A program made the position numbers and the translations under genes. Positions 34,877-43,408 of a stretch of 62,662 nt of DNA are shown piece by piece. The DNA is taken from contig JARROD010000043.1 in NCBI GenBank assembly GCA_037384225.1, forward strand, positions 1-62,662. Reading direction: 5' to 3'. This DNA is from JARROD01 sp037384225. Its GTDB lineage: Bacteria; Pseudomonadota; Gammaproteobacteria; Pseudomonadales; Cellvibrionaceae. The notes beneath the pieces are model-generated. The model saw only the letters and a list, made by a program, of their open reading frames with translations. It did no database searches and was not told the origin of the DNA. Within the stretch, counting starts at the first letter, position 1; the number at the start of each line of letters is the position of its first letter.

Positions 34877-36061
34877 CTAAAACGGTTTTACCCGATACTC
34901 TCCGTTTTCTAACACCAAGCGGCGATCGCAGTTAATTTCTTCCATAATGATTTCCCGCCCCGATAATCCACAAACGACCCTCTGCCCCTGATCGCGCAGC
35001 CTTTTGATCGCCTGCCACAGTAATGGATCGTCGCTTGCCGGCGCAAATATGCCCAAACCGGATTCCTGATTCGAATTATTCAGACTGTTCAACGCTGTCA
35101 GGTTGGCGGAAAACCCTGTTGCCGCGCGCGCGCGGCCAAAAACTTCGCCGATATGGTCATAGCGCCCACCGTTGGCAATGGCGTTGCCGCAACCCGGCGC
35201 ATAAGCGGCAAAGACTATACCTGTGTGGTAGTGATAACCGCGCAGCTCACTTAAATCAAAGTACAGCTCAGCCTCGGGGTAGCGCTGGGCAATAGCCTCG
35301 GCCACAGCTGTCAATTCGTCCAATGCCACCCGCACTTCACCCGGGGCGCCTGTGAATATGCGCTGAGCGCGGGGAAATACCTGCTCGCGCAAACCCGCAA
35401 GTTCCGGCAGCGCCAGAAACATAGATTTGAGAGACTCCGTCTCAATATTGTTTTTCACCCAGGCGGTGATTTCCGAAGCGGCTTTGCGTTGCAGCAATTC
35501 GAAAAATGCCTGCTCTTGTTCAGGTTCCAGTCCCGCCGCCCTCGCCAGAGCCCGGTAGATTTCCACATGGCCAAAGTCAAGATGCAGACGGGGGATGGCG
35601 GCTTTTTGCAGCGTTTCCAGCAGCAGGGATATCACTTCAATATCAGCGTCCAATCCCGACTCTCCGTAGAGCTCAACCCCAACCTGAATCGGAGATCTGG
35701 TCGCCAGCGGACTCTTGGGGCGCGTATGCAGCACATGACCGGCATAACAGAGGCGATTGGGGCCTTTGCGCTTAAAGCTGTGAGCGTCCATGCGCGCCGT
35801 CTGGGGCGTGATGTCGGCGCGTATGCCCATGGTGCGGCCACTCATTTGATCGGTAACTTTAAATGTAAGCAGGTCGACGTCCCGACCCAGGCCGATCAAT
35901 AGAGAGTCTGTATATTCCACCATTGGCGGTATAACCAGGTCGTACCCCCAACAGTGGTAGAGATCCAACAGGCGACGGCGCAGCCGCTCTACCCGCTGCG
36001 CCTCGGCGGGAAGTACTTCTTCCACTCCATCGGGCAATAACCAAGGGTCGGCGTAAGTCAT
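34877..36061 (-). CDS. hisZ: ATP phosphoribosyltransferase regulatory subunit HisZ
   Basis: HisRS-like protein (394 residues) that lacks tRNA-synthetase function and pairs with short HisG. It begins with LLPDGVEEVLPAEAQRVERLRR and has the class II motif regions (RADITPQTARMDAH, GHVLH, GRYDHIGEVFGRARAATGFS) without the anticodon-binding domain. Its presence predicts a short-form hisG elsewhere in the genome. The purA/hisZ/DUF2065/hflC order is conserved in pseudomonads. Confidence 0.95.
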   Translation of the reverse strand: MTYADPWLLPDGVEEVLPAEAQRVERLRRRLLDLYHCWGYDLVIPPMVEYTDSLLIGLGRDVDLLTFKVTDQMSGRTMGIRADITPQTARMDAHSFKRKGPNRLCYAGHVLHTRPKSPLATRSPIQVGVELYGESGLDADIEVISLLLETLQKAAIPRLHLDFGHVEIYRALARAAGLEPEQEQAFFELLQRKAASEITAWVKNNIETESLKSMFLALPELAGLREQVFPRAQRIFTGAPGEVRVALDELTAVAEAIAQRYPEAELYFDLSELRGYHYHTGIVFAAYAPGCGNAIANGGRYDHIGEVFGRARAATGFSANLTALNSLNNSNQESGLGIFAPASDDPLLWQAIKRLRDQGQRVVCGLSGREIIMEEINCDRRLVLENGEYRVKPF

Positions 36062-36085
36062 GACAGGCTCAACTCAGTTTTTCAT

Positions 36086-36268
36086 TTAAGTCAGATACAG
36101 CAAACCGGCCCCAGTTAGCATGCTAACCAGCCCTATCATACGCAGTTGGCGGTCGTCGATGATAGCCAGTTTGGCAACCAAATGGCGCCACCGATTCGGG
36201 TACAGAAAGGGCAGTATGCCTTCCAACACTAGCATCAGACAGACCGCACGGCCCAACTCTTCCCACAT
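36086..36268 (-). CDS. DUF2065 small membrane protein (YjeT-like)
   Basis: 60 residues with two predicted membrane helices (AVCLMLVLEGILPFLY and MIGLVSMLTGAGLLYL) joined by a basic loop (PNRWRHLVAKLAIIDDRQLR). This matches DUF2065, which is regularly encoded between hflC and purA/hisZ. Function is unknown. It lies 24 bp before hisZ in reading direction, so they may be co-transcribed. Confidence 0.9.
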   Translation of the reverse strand: MWEELGRAVCLMLVLEGILPFLYPNRWRHLVAKLAIIDDRQLRMIGLVSMLTGAGLLYLT

Positions 36269-36330
36269 CTTTGTTTTGTTTACTCCCGGCGCAGCCCCGT
36301 TACAACCACTTGGTATTCCGCCACTCTTTC

Positions 36331-36372
36331 CTTAGGCCCTTAGGCCCTTAGGCCCTTAGGCCCTTAGGCCCT
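36331..36372. repeat. 8-bp tandem repeat
   Basis: CTTAGGCC is repeated five times head to tail (36331-36370) with a partial sixth unit. The array lies between hflC and the DUF2065 gene, about 60 bp upstream of the latter's start, where copy-number change could affect expression. Confidence 0.9.
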
Positions 36373-36407
36373 CAATCCAGGCTTGGTGCACTATAAATGG
36401 TTCCGAC

Positions 36408-36436
36408 ATAAAAAACCGGGTTTTAAACCCGGTTGC
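36408..36436 (-). terminator. Rho-independent terminator after hflC
   Basis: Read on the minus strand: AACCGGGTTT, a short loop, AAACCCGGTT and then TTTTTAT. The stem lies 35 bp past the hflC stop and should end the hflK-hflC transcript. Confidence 0.85.
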
Positions 36437-36469
36437 AAAATTCTACCACTTTCCAGGTGGGTTTGTGAG

Positions 36470-37348
36470 CTACTTTTTACTTCCTCCACTGTCCTTCAGG
36501 TAGCGGAAAAATTCGCTGCCCGGTTCCAGCAGTAATATATCGTCCTTACTTCTGAAGGTTTCCTTGTAAGCTTTGAGGCTACGCATGAAGGTGAAAAATT
36601 CAGGGTCTTTATTATAGGCGCTTGCATATATTTGCGCCGCCCGGGCATCCCCTTCACCGCGAAGCCGCTCTGATTCGCGGTAGGCTTCCGCCTCTATTAT
36701 CGTCCTCTGGCGATCGGCATCAGCGCGAATCACTTCCGCCTGTTCATTACCTTTGGAACGGTGTTCCTGGGCTTCTCTATTACGCTCGGCATTCATGCGG
36801 TTAAATACGGACTCGCTCACCTGCTCCGGCAGATCGATACGCTTGACCCTGACATCCACGACCCTGATGCCGAGCGATGCCGAAGTAAATTCATTGAGCT
36901 GCTCAGTCAGCTCTGTCATAAGCTGGTCGCGCTCTCCACTGACCACCTCCTGGAGGGTACGTTCGCCAAAGCCGTTGCGCAGTCCTTCGTTAACCCGCTG
37001 AGCCACAAGACGGTCGGCACGGCTTTCTTCACCGTTAGTGGCGGTATAGTATTTGCTGACGTCGTCAATTATCCACTTGGCGTAAGAATCAACAATCATC
37101 CCTTTTTTCTCTACTGTCAGGTAGCGCTCCGGGTGTGCGTCCAAGGTTAAAATGCGGGCGTCAAATTTACGCACTTCATTGATCATCGGCAATTTCCAGT
37201 GCAGTCCCGGTTTTAAATCTGCGTCCACCATGCGACCAAAGCGCAACAATACGGCGCGCTCGGTTTCCTTGACGATATAAAGAGTATTTACTGCGATAAG
37301 CAGCACTACGGCGACAGCCGCCAGTACCGAAATTAATTTATTGTTCAT
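36470..37348 (-). CDS. hflC: Protease modulator HflC
   Basis: SPFH/band-7 protein (292 residues) that with HflK surrounds and regulates the FtsH membrane protease. An N-terminal membrane anchor (ISVLAAVAVVLLIAVNTLYIV) leads into the SPFH domain (ERAVLLRFGRMVDADLKPGL) and a long coiled-coil helix (ERNREAQEHRSKGNEQAEVI). It starts 3 nt after hflK and is followed by a strong terminator. Confidence 0.97.
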   Translation of the reverse strand: MNNKLISVLAAVAVVLLIAVNTLYIVKETERAVLLRFGRMVDADLKPGLHWKLPMINEVRKFDARILTLDAHPERYLTVEKKGMIVDSYAKWIIDDVSKYYTATNGEESRADRLVAQRVNEGLRNGFGERTLQEVVSGERDQLMTELTEQLNEFTSASLGIRVVDVRVKRIDLPEQVSESVFNRMNAERNREAQEHRSKGNEQAEVIRADADRQRTIIEAEAYRESERLRGEGDARAAQIYASAYNKDPEFFTFMRSLKAYKETFRSKDDILLLEPGSEFFRYLKDSGGSKK

Positions 37349-37350
37349 TC

Positions 37351-38484
37351 TCAGCGTCCCTCCCTGCGACGGGTGTTAAGCAATTCCCGACGCACTTCTT
37401 CCCGCACCTGATTGCGAAGTTCCCGCAGTATGTCGGCGGATACCCCCTTTGAAGCCTGCCTCACCGGCGATTGCTGCATTATTTTATCCAAAGGCAAATA
37501 CAGCATATTATTGCCGCCCTCGACATCGATCATCACTTTAGAACTGTTGGCCATTACAGTTTCCAAAGCGTCAAGATAGAGGCGGTCTCGGGTCACCTTG
37601 GGCGATTTTTTATACTCCACTAACAGTTTTTCGAAACGTTGAATGTCACCTTCGGCCTCAGCCACCACCTGCTCTTTGTAGGCGTTTGCCTCTTCAATGA
37701 TGCGCTGTGCTTTACCTCTGGCTTCCGGAATTATACCGTTGGAGTAGGCTTCGGCTTCGTTTTTAAGGCGTTCTTCATCTTCTCGGGCCTTATTCACATC
37801 GTCAAAAGCAGCCTGTACTTCCCGCGGCGGGTTGGTTTCCTCCACATTGACCTTTTCAATCTGAATGCCAGTGCGGTAGGCGTCCAAATAATTCTGTAAA
37901 CGCTCTTTTACATCCACTGCCATTTGCTCACGGCCTTCGGTCAACACGGCGTGCATTTCCGTTGAACCGGCAATATGGCGCAGCGCACTGTCAGAGGCTT
38001 CCGCCAGGGTGCGCTCAGGCTCGCGCACTTTAAGCACAAAGTCCTTGGCTTCGCTGATGCTATATTGAATCGAGACATGCACCTCAACAATATTCAAGTC
38101 CTGAGTAAGCATCATTCCGCGGGTACTGTGGAGCCTGACCTTAGTGACATTGACTGGCGTGACACTGTCGATCAGAGGTGGAGCCCAGTTAAAACCGGGG
38201 CCGAAGGTGGTGTGGTACACCCCCAACCGCAACACCACGCCACGCTCCTGCTCGTTAATGATATTGATACCAGTAACGAAGTAAATCAGTGCCAAAACCA
38301 CCAGCACCAGAGTAACCGGAACGCCCCCCAGATTACCGGAACCAGACGGCGAGCGTCTGCCCCCCTCCTGGAATTTCTTTAACGCTTCGTCGAGATCAGG
38401 CGGGCCGTCATTGTTGCGTTTGCCGCCACCCCATGGATCTTGATTATTCCCACCCGGTTCATTCCAGGCCATAAGTGTCTCCAT
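37351..38484 (-). CDS. hflK: FtsH protease activity modulator HflK
   Basis: Partner of HflC (377 residues). A Gly/Asn/Pro-rich cytoplasmic start (MAWNEPGGNNQDPWGGGKRN) and one membrane helix (VPVTLVLVVLALIYFVTGI) precede the SPFH domain (NEQERGVVLRLGVYHTTFGPG) and the coiled coil. The homologous start is MAWNEPGG, five codons inside the listed frame, so the exact start is uncertain. hflX and hfq lie upstream, as in E. coli. Confidence 0.96.
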   Translation of the reverse strand: METLMAWNEPGGNNQDPWGGGKRNNDGPPDLDEALKKFQEGGRRSPSGSGNLGGVPVTLVLVVLALIYFVTGINIINEQERGVVLRLGVYHTTFGPGFNWAPPLIDSVTPVNVTKVRLHSTRGMMLTQDLNIVEVHVSIQYSISEAKDFVLKVREPERTLAEASDSALRHIAGSTEMHAVLTEGREQMAVDVKERLQNYLDAYRTGIQIEKVNVEETNPPREVQAAFDDVNKAREDEERLKNEAEAYSNGIIPEARGKAQRIIEEANAYKEQVVAEAEGDIQRFEKLLVEYKKSPKVTRDRLYLDALETVMANSSKVMIDVEGGNNMLYLPLDKIMQQSPVRQASKGVSADILRELRNQVREEVRRELLNTRRREGR

Positions 38485-38702
38485 TGCCTTTTTGTCGTAA
38501 CTGCATGGCGCAGCCTTTGTCTTATATTTTAAAAAGTCTTATATATTAAAAATCTTATCGAATAAAGCCCCTCAACGGGTCAAAAAACCGCCAATATGCA
38601 GTTAAACATATTTAATCATCCTATACCCGGTTATGGCCGAAGGGATTCTATCAAAGGATATACCCGCAATGCCTGAGTTTTGTTGCTTTAAGTAAGTTGA
38701 GG

Positions 38703-40022
38703 TTATACGGCAATGGCAGCGGAAGCCTCCAGCTCAATCCAGTCCAAATCCTTCATTTTAAGGCCTTCCGCCCTTAGTATGCGGCGCAGATCAGCCTCCG
38801 GAATACACACGTCCAGTTCACTTTCACCGTCATTTCCATACAACTCTTCAACCACTGCATTTTGCCGGTAGAGCCTGGCCCGCAGCCTGGCCCGGTGGGC
38901 CGGCAATCGCAACCACTGCCGAATCACCCCATCGGAGAGTAACTCGGCGACAGCCTCAAGCAACAGTTCCCCCCCGGCGCCGGTGTGAGCCGATAACCAG
39001 ACCGCCTGTGGCCTGCCGTTGTCATCGCGTTCAATTTTCGGTGCTATGCCCGGCATCAAATCCACTTTGTTATATACTTGTAGTAGTGGAACGTTTTCTG
39101 CGCCGATTTCCCCCAGCACCTGATCGACCTGCTCAATATTGCGGCTGCGTTCTTCCGCCGCCGCGTCGATGACATGCAACAGTAAATCGGCGCTGGAGGC
39201 CTCCTCCAGCGTGGCGCGAAAGGCTTCTACCAACCGGTGTGGTAAGTGACTGATAAATCCCACTGTGTCGGCCAACACTGCGGCTCCCACATTGGGCAAC
39301 TGAATACGCCGCATGGTCGGGTCCAGGGTTGCGAACAATTGATCCTCGGCAAATACCCCAGCCGCGGTAATGCCGTTGAACAACGTCGATTTTCCGGCGT
39401 TGGTGTAACCGACCAGCGAAACAGTCGCAACCGCGGCCCGGCGGCGTGAGCGCCGCCCCTGCTCGCGCTGGCTGCGAACCTTCTGTAGACGTTTCTCGAT
39501 TGACTTGATACGGGCCCGTAACAGCCGGCGGTCAGTTTCAAGCTGGGTTTCACCCGGCCCACGCAGGCCAATACCACCTTTCTGCCGTTCCAGATGGCTC
39601 CAACCGCGAACCAGGCGGGTAGACATATGTCTCAGTTGCGCCAGTTCTACCTGCAGTTTTCCCTCGTGAGTTCGGGCCCGCTGAGCAAAAATATCCAAAA
39701 TCAACCCGGTGCGATCCAATACCCGGCATTTCAATTCGCGCTCCAGATTGCGTTCCTGACTTGGACTGAGGGTGTGATTAAAGATAACCAGTTCAGCTTT
39801 GTGCGAACTGACCAAATGTTTGAGTTCTTCCAATTTGCCGGTACCGACAAAAAATTTTGGCGCGGGAGTCGATCTTTGTCCGGTCACAAACGCCACCGGA
39901 TCTCCGCCTGCGGACAAAACCAACTCTTCGAATTCACGGGGATCTTCGCAATCCTCGCTCCGTGTAAGGTCCAAGTGAACCAGCACTGCCAGTTCACCGG
40001 AATCAGGGCGTTCAAAAAACAA
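38703..40022 (-). CDS. hflX: GTPase HflX
   Basis: Ribosome-associated GTPase (439 residues) involved in rescue of stalled or stressed ribosomes. The N-terminal HflX domain (FVGTGKLEEL, FNHTLSPSQERNLE) and helical linker (GPGETQLETDRRLLRARI) precede the G domain with P-loop GYTNAGKSTLFN, DTVGFI (G3) and NKVD (G4). It starts 30 bp after hfq on the same strand. Confidence 0.97.
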   Translation of the reverse strand: MFFERPDSGELAVLVHLDLTRSEDCEDPREFEELVLSAGGDPVAFVTGQRSTPAPKFFVGTGKLEELKHLVSSHKAELVIFNHTLSPSQERNLERELKCRVLDRTGLILDIFAQRARTHEGKLQVELAQLRHMSTRLVRGWSHLERQKGGIGLRGPGETQLETDRRLLRARIKSIEKRLQKVRSQREQGRRSRRRAAVATVSLVGYTNAGKSTLFNGITAAGVFAEDQLFATLDPTMRRIQLPNVGAAVLADTVGFISHLPHRLVEAFRATLEEASSADLLLHVIDAAAEERSRNIEQVDQVLGEIGAENVPLLQVYNKVDLMPGIAPKIERDDNGRPQAVWLSAHTGAGGELLLEAVAELLSDGVIRQWLRLPAHRARLRARLYRQNAVVEELYGNDGESELDVCIPEADLRRILRAEGLKMKDLDWIELEASAAIAV

Positions 40023-40052
40023 CGAGCCACCTCTTATTAGAGAGCAACAAAC

Positions 40053-40310
40053 TCAGCCCTCGCCTTCGCCGCCTTCCTGTTGCGCCGGATTGAGCATTGG
40101 CACACGAACCGCGCGGGATGGTACAACAGTGGAAATGGCATGTTTATATACCATTTGACTGACGGTGTTTTTCAACAGCACAACAAATTGGTCGAATGAC
40201 TCAATTTGGCCTTGCAGTTTAATTCCATTGACCAAGTAAATAGATACAGGAATTCGTTCTTTACGTAAAACGTTCAAATAAGGGTCTTGTAAGCTATGCC
40301 CTTTTGACAT
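40053..40310 (-). CDS. hfq: RNA chaperone Hfq
   Basis: An 85-residue Sm-fold hexameric protein that pairs small RNAs with mRNAs. It begins MSKGHSLQDPYLNVLRKERI; Sm1 is VSIYLVNGIKLQGQIESFDQ and Sm2 contains VYKHAISTVVPSR, with the proximal-face residues (Q, F, K-H) in place. The C-terminal tail is short. It is upstream of hflX and downstream of miaA as in most gammaproteobacteria, and probably has its own promoter in the 176-bp spacer after miaA. Confidence 0.97.
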   Translation of the reverse strand: MSKGHSLQDPYLNVLRKERIPVSIYLVNGIKLQGQIESFDQFVVLLKNTVSQMVYKHAISTVVPSRAVRVPMLNPAQQEGGEGEG

Positions 40311-40486
40311 TTTTTATTCTCCTTAACAAATAAGTAAGCAAAGACAGAAAGCACTCACCTCAAAATTCCTGACCCATCCACCTGAAAATTCCTCACTTCA
40401 AGTGTTCGATCAGGGGTGAACACAAGCGAACAAACTGACTAGTATTTACCGACAGCCGGTAAACACAGAGGTTTCCCTCCTTCCCA

Positions 40487-41377
40487 TTATATGGCTGTTT
40501 CTGACATAAAATTCAAGGCCTCGGCCACAATTTCCTCTATATTTATTGAATAACCATTCTCCTTCTCAGTATATATCCAATTCAGACCCTGCCAATTTCG
40601 CAACCAAGTTAACTGCCTTTTAGCCAACTGTCGCGTGGCAGCTTTTCCCTTCTCAATCATTTGTTCGCGGGTCACATTACCGTTGAGATATTCCCATACC
40701 TGTCGATAGCCTACCGCTTTAATAGCTGGCAGGTCATGATGTAGATCACCGCGCAGGAATAATTTTCTGACCTCTTCAACCAAACCTTGTTCCAACATAA
40801 GTTCAAATCGTTTGTTAATACGCTGGTGTAGAGTGGCGCGAAAACGCGGTGCCATAGCAAGCTGAGTCAGACGATAGCGTCGCTGCAGGGATGCTGCTCC
40901 GGCATCGCGCTGCCGGTTGCGCCATTGTGTCATGGTTGTTCCGCTGGCGCGGTAAACTTCCAAGGCCCGGCACAAACGCTGTGAATGATTGGGGTGGATT
41001 CTTGCCGCGGATTCAGGATCCACTTTCGCCAGCTGTGCGTGTACATAAGACCATCCGTGTATTTCTGCTTCTGCTACTATACGCTGGCGCACTTCCGCAT
41101 CGGCGGCGGGCATGTCCGCCATACCATCGAGCAACGATTTAAAATACAGCATGGTGCCGCCGACCAACAGGGGGATGCGACCCGAATTTATAATTGCGGT
41201 CATTTCTCTGAGAGCATCACGGCAGAATTCCGCCGCGGAATAGGGATCGGCCGGATCCCGAATATCAATCAGACGGTGCGGTGCCCTTTGCAATTCCTCT
41301 GCAGTGGGTTTGGCCGTGCCGATATCCATACCCCGGTACACCAGTGCCGAGTCGACGCTTATAATTTCTACCGGCAA
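40487..41377 (-). CDS. miaA: tRNA dimethylallyltransferase MiaA, N-terminus lost
   Basis: Adds the isopentenyl group to A37 of UNN-reading tRNAs. From residue 2 the protein matches MiaA (EIISVDSALVYRGMDIGTAK, PLLVGGTMLYFKSLLDG, QRLCRALEVYRASG, KRQLTWLR). The usual start including the ATP P-loop GPTASGK is absent. Upstream of the TTG at 41377, homology continues as TELAIRLRSR and ends at a TGA at 41411-41413. That stop lies in the copy D repeat, which begins at 41407. Without the P-loop the enzyme should be inactive. It is either a repeat-linked deletion or an assembly error. Confidence 0.85.
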   Translation of the reverse strand: MPVEIISVDSALVYRGMDIGTAKPTAEELQRAPHRLIDIRDPADPYSAAEFCRDALREMTAIINSGRIPLLVGGTMLYFKSLLDGMADMPAADAEVRQRIVAEAEIHGWSYVHAQLAKVDPESAARIHPNHSQRLCRALEVYRASGTTMTQWRNRQRDAGAASLQRRYRLTQLAMAPRFRATLHQRINKRFELMLEQGLVEEVRKLFLRGDLHHDLPAIKAVGYRQVWEYLNGNVTREQMIEKGKAATRQLAKRQLTWLRNWQGLNWIYTEKENGYSINIEEIVAEALNFMSETAI

Positions 41378-41406
41378 CCGACTGCGCAGCCTGATCGCCA
41401 GTTCGG

Positions 41407-41446
41407 TTTCTCAATAATCCGGTATTGGCAAACTGTCAGGCGGACG
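41407..41446. repeat. Short palindromic repeat, copy D, at the broken start of miaA
   Basis: TTTCTCAATAATCCGGTATT then GGCAAACTGTCAGGCGGACG. It aligns with copy B at 33071-33110, sharing the TTCTCAATAA start and the TGTCAGGCGGACG end. It begins exactly where miaA homology stops. Confidence 0.75.
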
Positions 41447-41495
41447 GCAAGCTTACAGGGGTGAGGCAAGCTTAATAATTTTTTACAACCCATCG

Positions 41496-43397
41496 TTACT
41501 GCCCGCGCATAAAGAGCTTGTCCAGTTCACCGAGGGTCTGCAATGTCCAGGTGGGGCGGCCGTGGTTACATTGACCACTGCGTTCAGTAGCCTCCATATC
41601 CCGCAGCAGTGCATTCATCTCGGGAATCGTAAGTTTGCGGTTTGCCCGCACCGAACCGTGGCAGGCCATTGTCGAAAGAATTTCATTGATATGTTCCCCG
41701 ATACGCTTGCTGGCCCCGTACTCGATCAAGTCCGCCAACACATCCCGCACCAGCTGCTCAATCAAGGCTTGACGCAAAATGACTGGAACCTGCCTTACCA
41801 GCAAACTTTCGGGCCCGGCGCGCTGCAATTCAAATCCGAGGTCTGTAAACGTGGCACTGTAGTGTTCGGCACAGTCGGCCTCCTTCTGACTCACCGCCAA
41901 TGACTGTGGTACCAGCAATGGCTGGGCCGGAATCCCTTCACCGGCATAGGCTTTTTTCATACGCTCATAGGTAATCCGTTCGTGGGCTGCATGCATATCC
42001 ACGACAATAAGCCCCTGAGCGTTTTCCGCCAATATATAAATGCCTTTGAGTTGTGCGATCGCATAGCCCAGAGGGGGGATATCTTCACTAGCGCTGGCCA
42101 GTGTTTCGATATCCGGCGTTCGCTCACTTCCCGTATCAAGGCTATTGAAGATGTGTTCACCGGACACGGGCGCAATCGGCGCTGAACCCGCAATCGCTGT
42201 GTTATCGTGCAAATCGCCGTAAACAGCCATCTGCTCCCTTACACTTTTGGGGCTGGGGCTTGAACTGAAAGAGGAACCCGTGTGAAAGGGAATTGTTTCC
42301 TGCCGTTTGAACTCACCGGCGGGCACACCGGAAACCGGTGCCGCCGCCACGTCGCTTTCCTGCCGGGACGCCTGACTCTTCACTTGATCCCCCGGACGCA
42401 CATCCGCCAGGGCGTGGTGCAGGCTGCGAAACAGAAAATCGTGCACCATACGACTGTCGCGAAAACGGACTTCGTGCTTGGTAGGGTGCACATTGACGTC
42501 CACCGTTGCAGGGTCGAGTTCGAGATAGAGCACAAAGGCCGGATATCGGCCGTGGTAAAGTACATCCTGATAAGCTTGGCGAACAGCATGGCTCACCAGT
42601 TTGTCGCGAATCGCGCGGCCATTGACGTAAAAATATTGGAGGTCGGCCTGGCTGCGGGAAAACGTCGGTAGAGCCACCCAGCCCCAAAGACGCAACCCGG
42701 TTCGTTCGACATCGAGGTGCAGGGCGTTTTCCATAAATGCAGGACCACATATGGCCGCCGTGCGGCGCTCTTGCTCTATTTGGCTGGTCGCCGCGCGCCA
42801 GCTGTGAATCACCCTTTGATTGTGTTTGAGATTGAAAGCGACATCAAAACGGGAAAGCGCGAGACGTCTGACAATATCGTCAATACGACTGAATTCCGTT
42901 TTTTCCGTGCGCAGGAATTTGCGCCTGGCGGGAGTGTTAAAAAATAAATCCCGAACTTCAACCGTAGTACCCTGGGGATGCGGCGCCGGAGCCACTTCAG
43001 TGTCCATATCGCGGCCTTCCGCCTGGGCTTTCCAGCCCTCACCACGAGGGCGGGTATTGCTGGTCAGCGTCAACCGGGCGACAGAGCTGATACTGGCCAG
43101 CGCCTCACCGCGAAAACCGAGCGTGGCCACCGCTTCCAGGTCGTCCAGTTCGTGAATTTTACTGGTGGCATGGCGACTGAGCGCGAGTGACAAATCGTCC
43201 TTTTCAATACCAAGCCCGTTGTCGCGAACGCGAATCAGTTTGGTGCCTCCGTTTTCGATATCGATATCAAGCCGCATAGCCCCGGCATCGAGACTGTTTT
43301 CGAGAATTTCTTTGACAACTGACGCAGGCCTTTCAACCACTTCACCGGCGGCAATCTGATTGGCGAGTCTGGGACTCAATAGTTTGATTTTACTCAT
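41496..43397 (-). CDS. mutL: DNA mismatch repair protein MutL
   Basis: GHKL ATPase (633 residues) linking MutS to MutH-like or endonuclease steps. The N-terminal ATPase motifs are intact (ENSLDAGA, RDNGLGI, TLGFRGEALASI), the transducer domain has DVNVHPTKHEVRF, and the C-terminal dimerisation domain ends with QCNHGRPTWTLQTLGELDKL. The linker between domains (about residues 340-410) is long and variable. No DQHA-E(X)2E endonuclease motif is obvious; its place is VDMHAAHERITYE. It lies between amiB and miaA. Confidence 0.97.
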   Translation of the reverse strand: MSKIKLLSPRLANQIAAGEVVERPASVVKEILENSLDAGAMRLDIDIENGGTKLIRVRDNGLGIEKDDLSLALSRHATSKIHELDDLEAVATLGFRGEALASISSVARLTLTSNTRPRGEGWKAQAEGRDMDTEVAPAPHPQGTTVEVRDLFFNTPARRKFLRTEKTEFSRIDDIVRRLALSRFDVAFNLKHNQRVIHSWRAATSQIEQERRTAAICGPAFMENALHLDVERTGLRLWGWVALPTFSRSQADLQYFYVNGRAIRDKLVSHAVRQAYQDVLYHGRYPAFVLYLELDPATVDVNVHPTKHEVRFRDSRMVHDFLFRSLHHALADVRPGDQVKSQASRQESDVAAAPVSGVPAGEFKRQETIPFHTGSSFSSSPSPKSVREQMAVYGDLHDNTAIAGSAPIAPVSGEHIFNSLDTGSERTPDIETLASASEDIPPLGYAIAQLKGIYILAENAQGLIVVDMHAAHERITYERMKKAYAGEGIPAQPLLVPQSLAVSQKEADCAEHYSATFTDLGFELQRAGPESLLVRQVPVILRQALIEQLVRDVLADLIEYGASKRIGEHINEILSTMACHGSVRANRKLTIPEMNALLRDMEATERSGQCNHGRPTWTLQTLGELDKLFMRGQ

Positions 43398-43408
43398 AAG
43401 GAATTCAA

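Noticed and set aside
36331..36372. 8-bp tandem array considered as a CRISPR-like array
   Set aside because: Units are contiguous with no spacers, and no cas genes are nearby.
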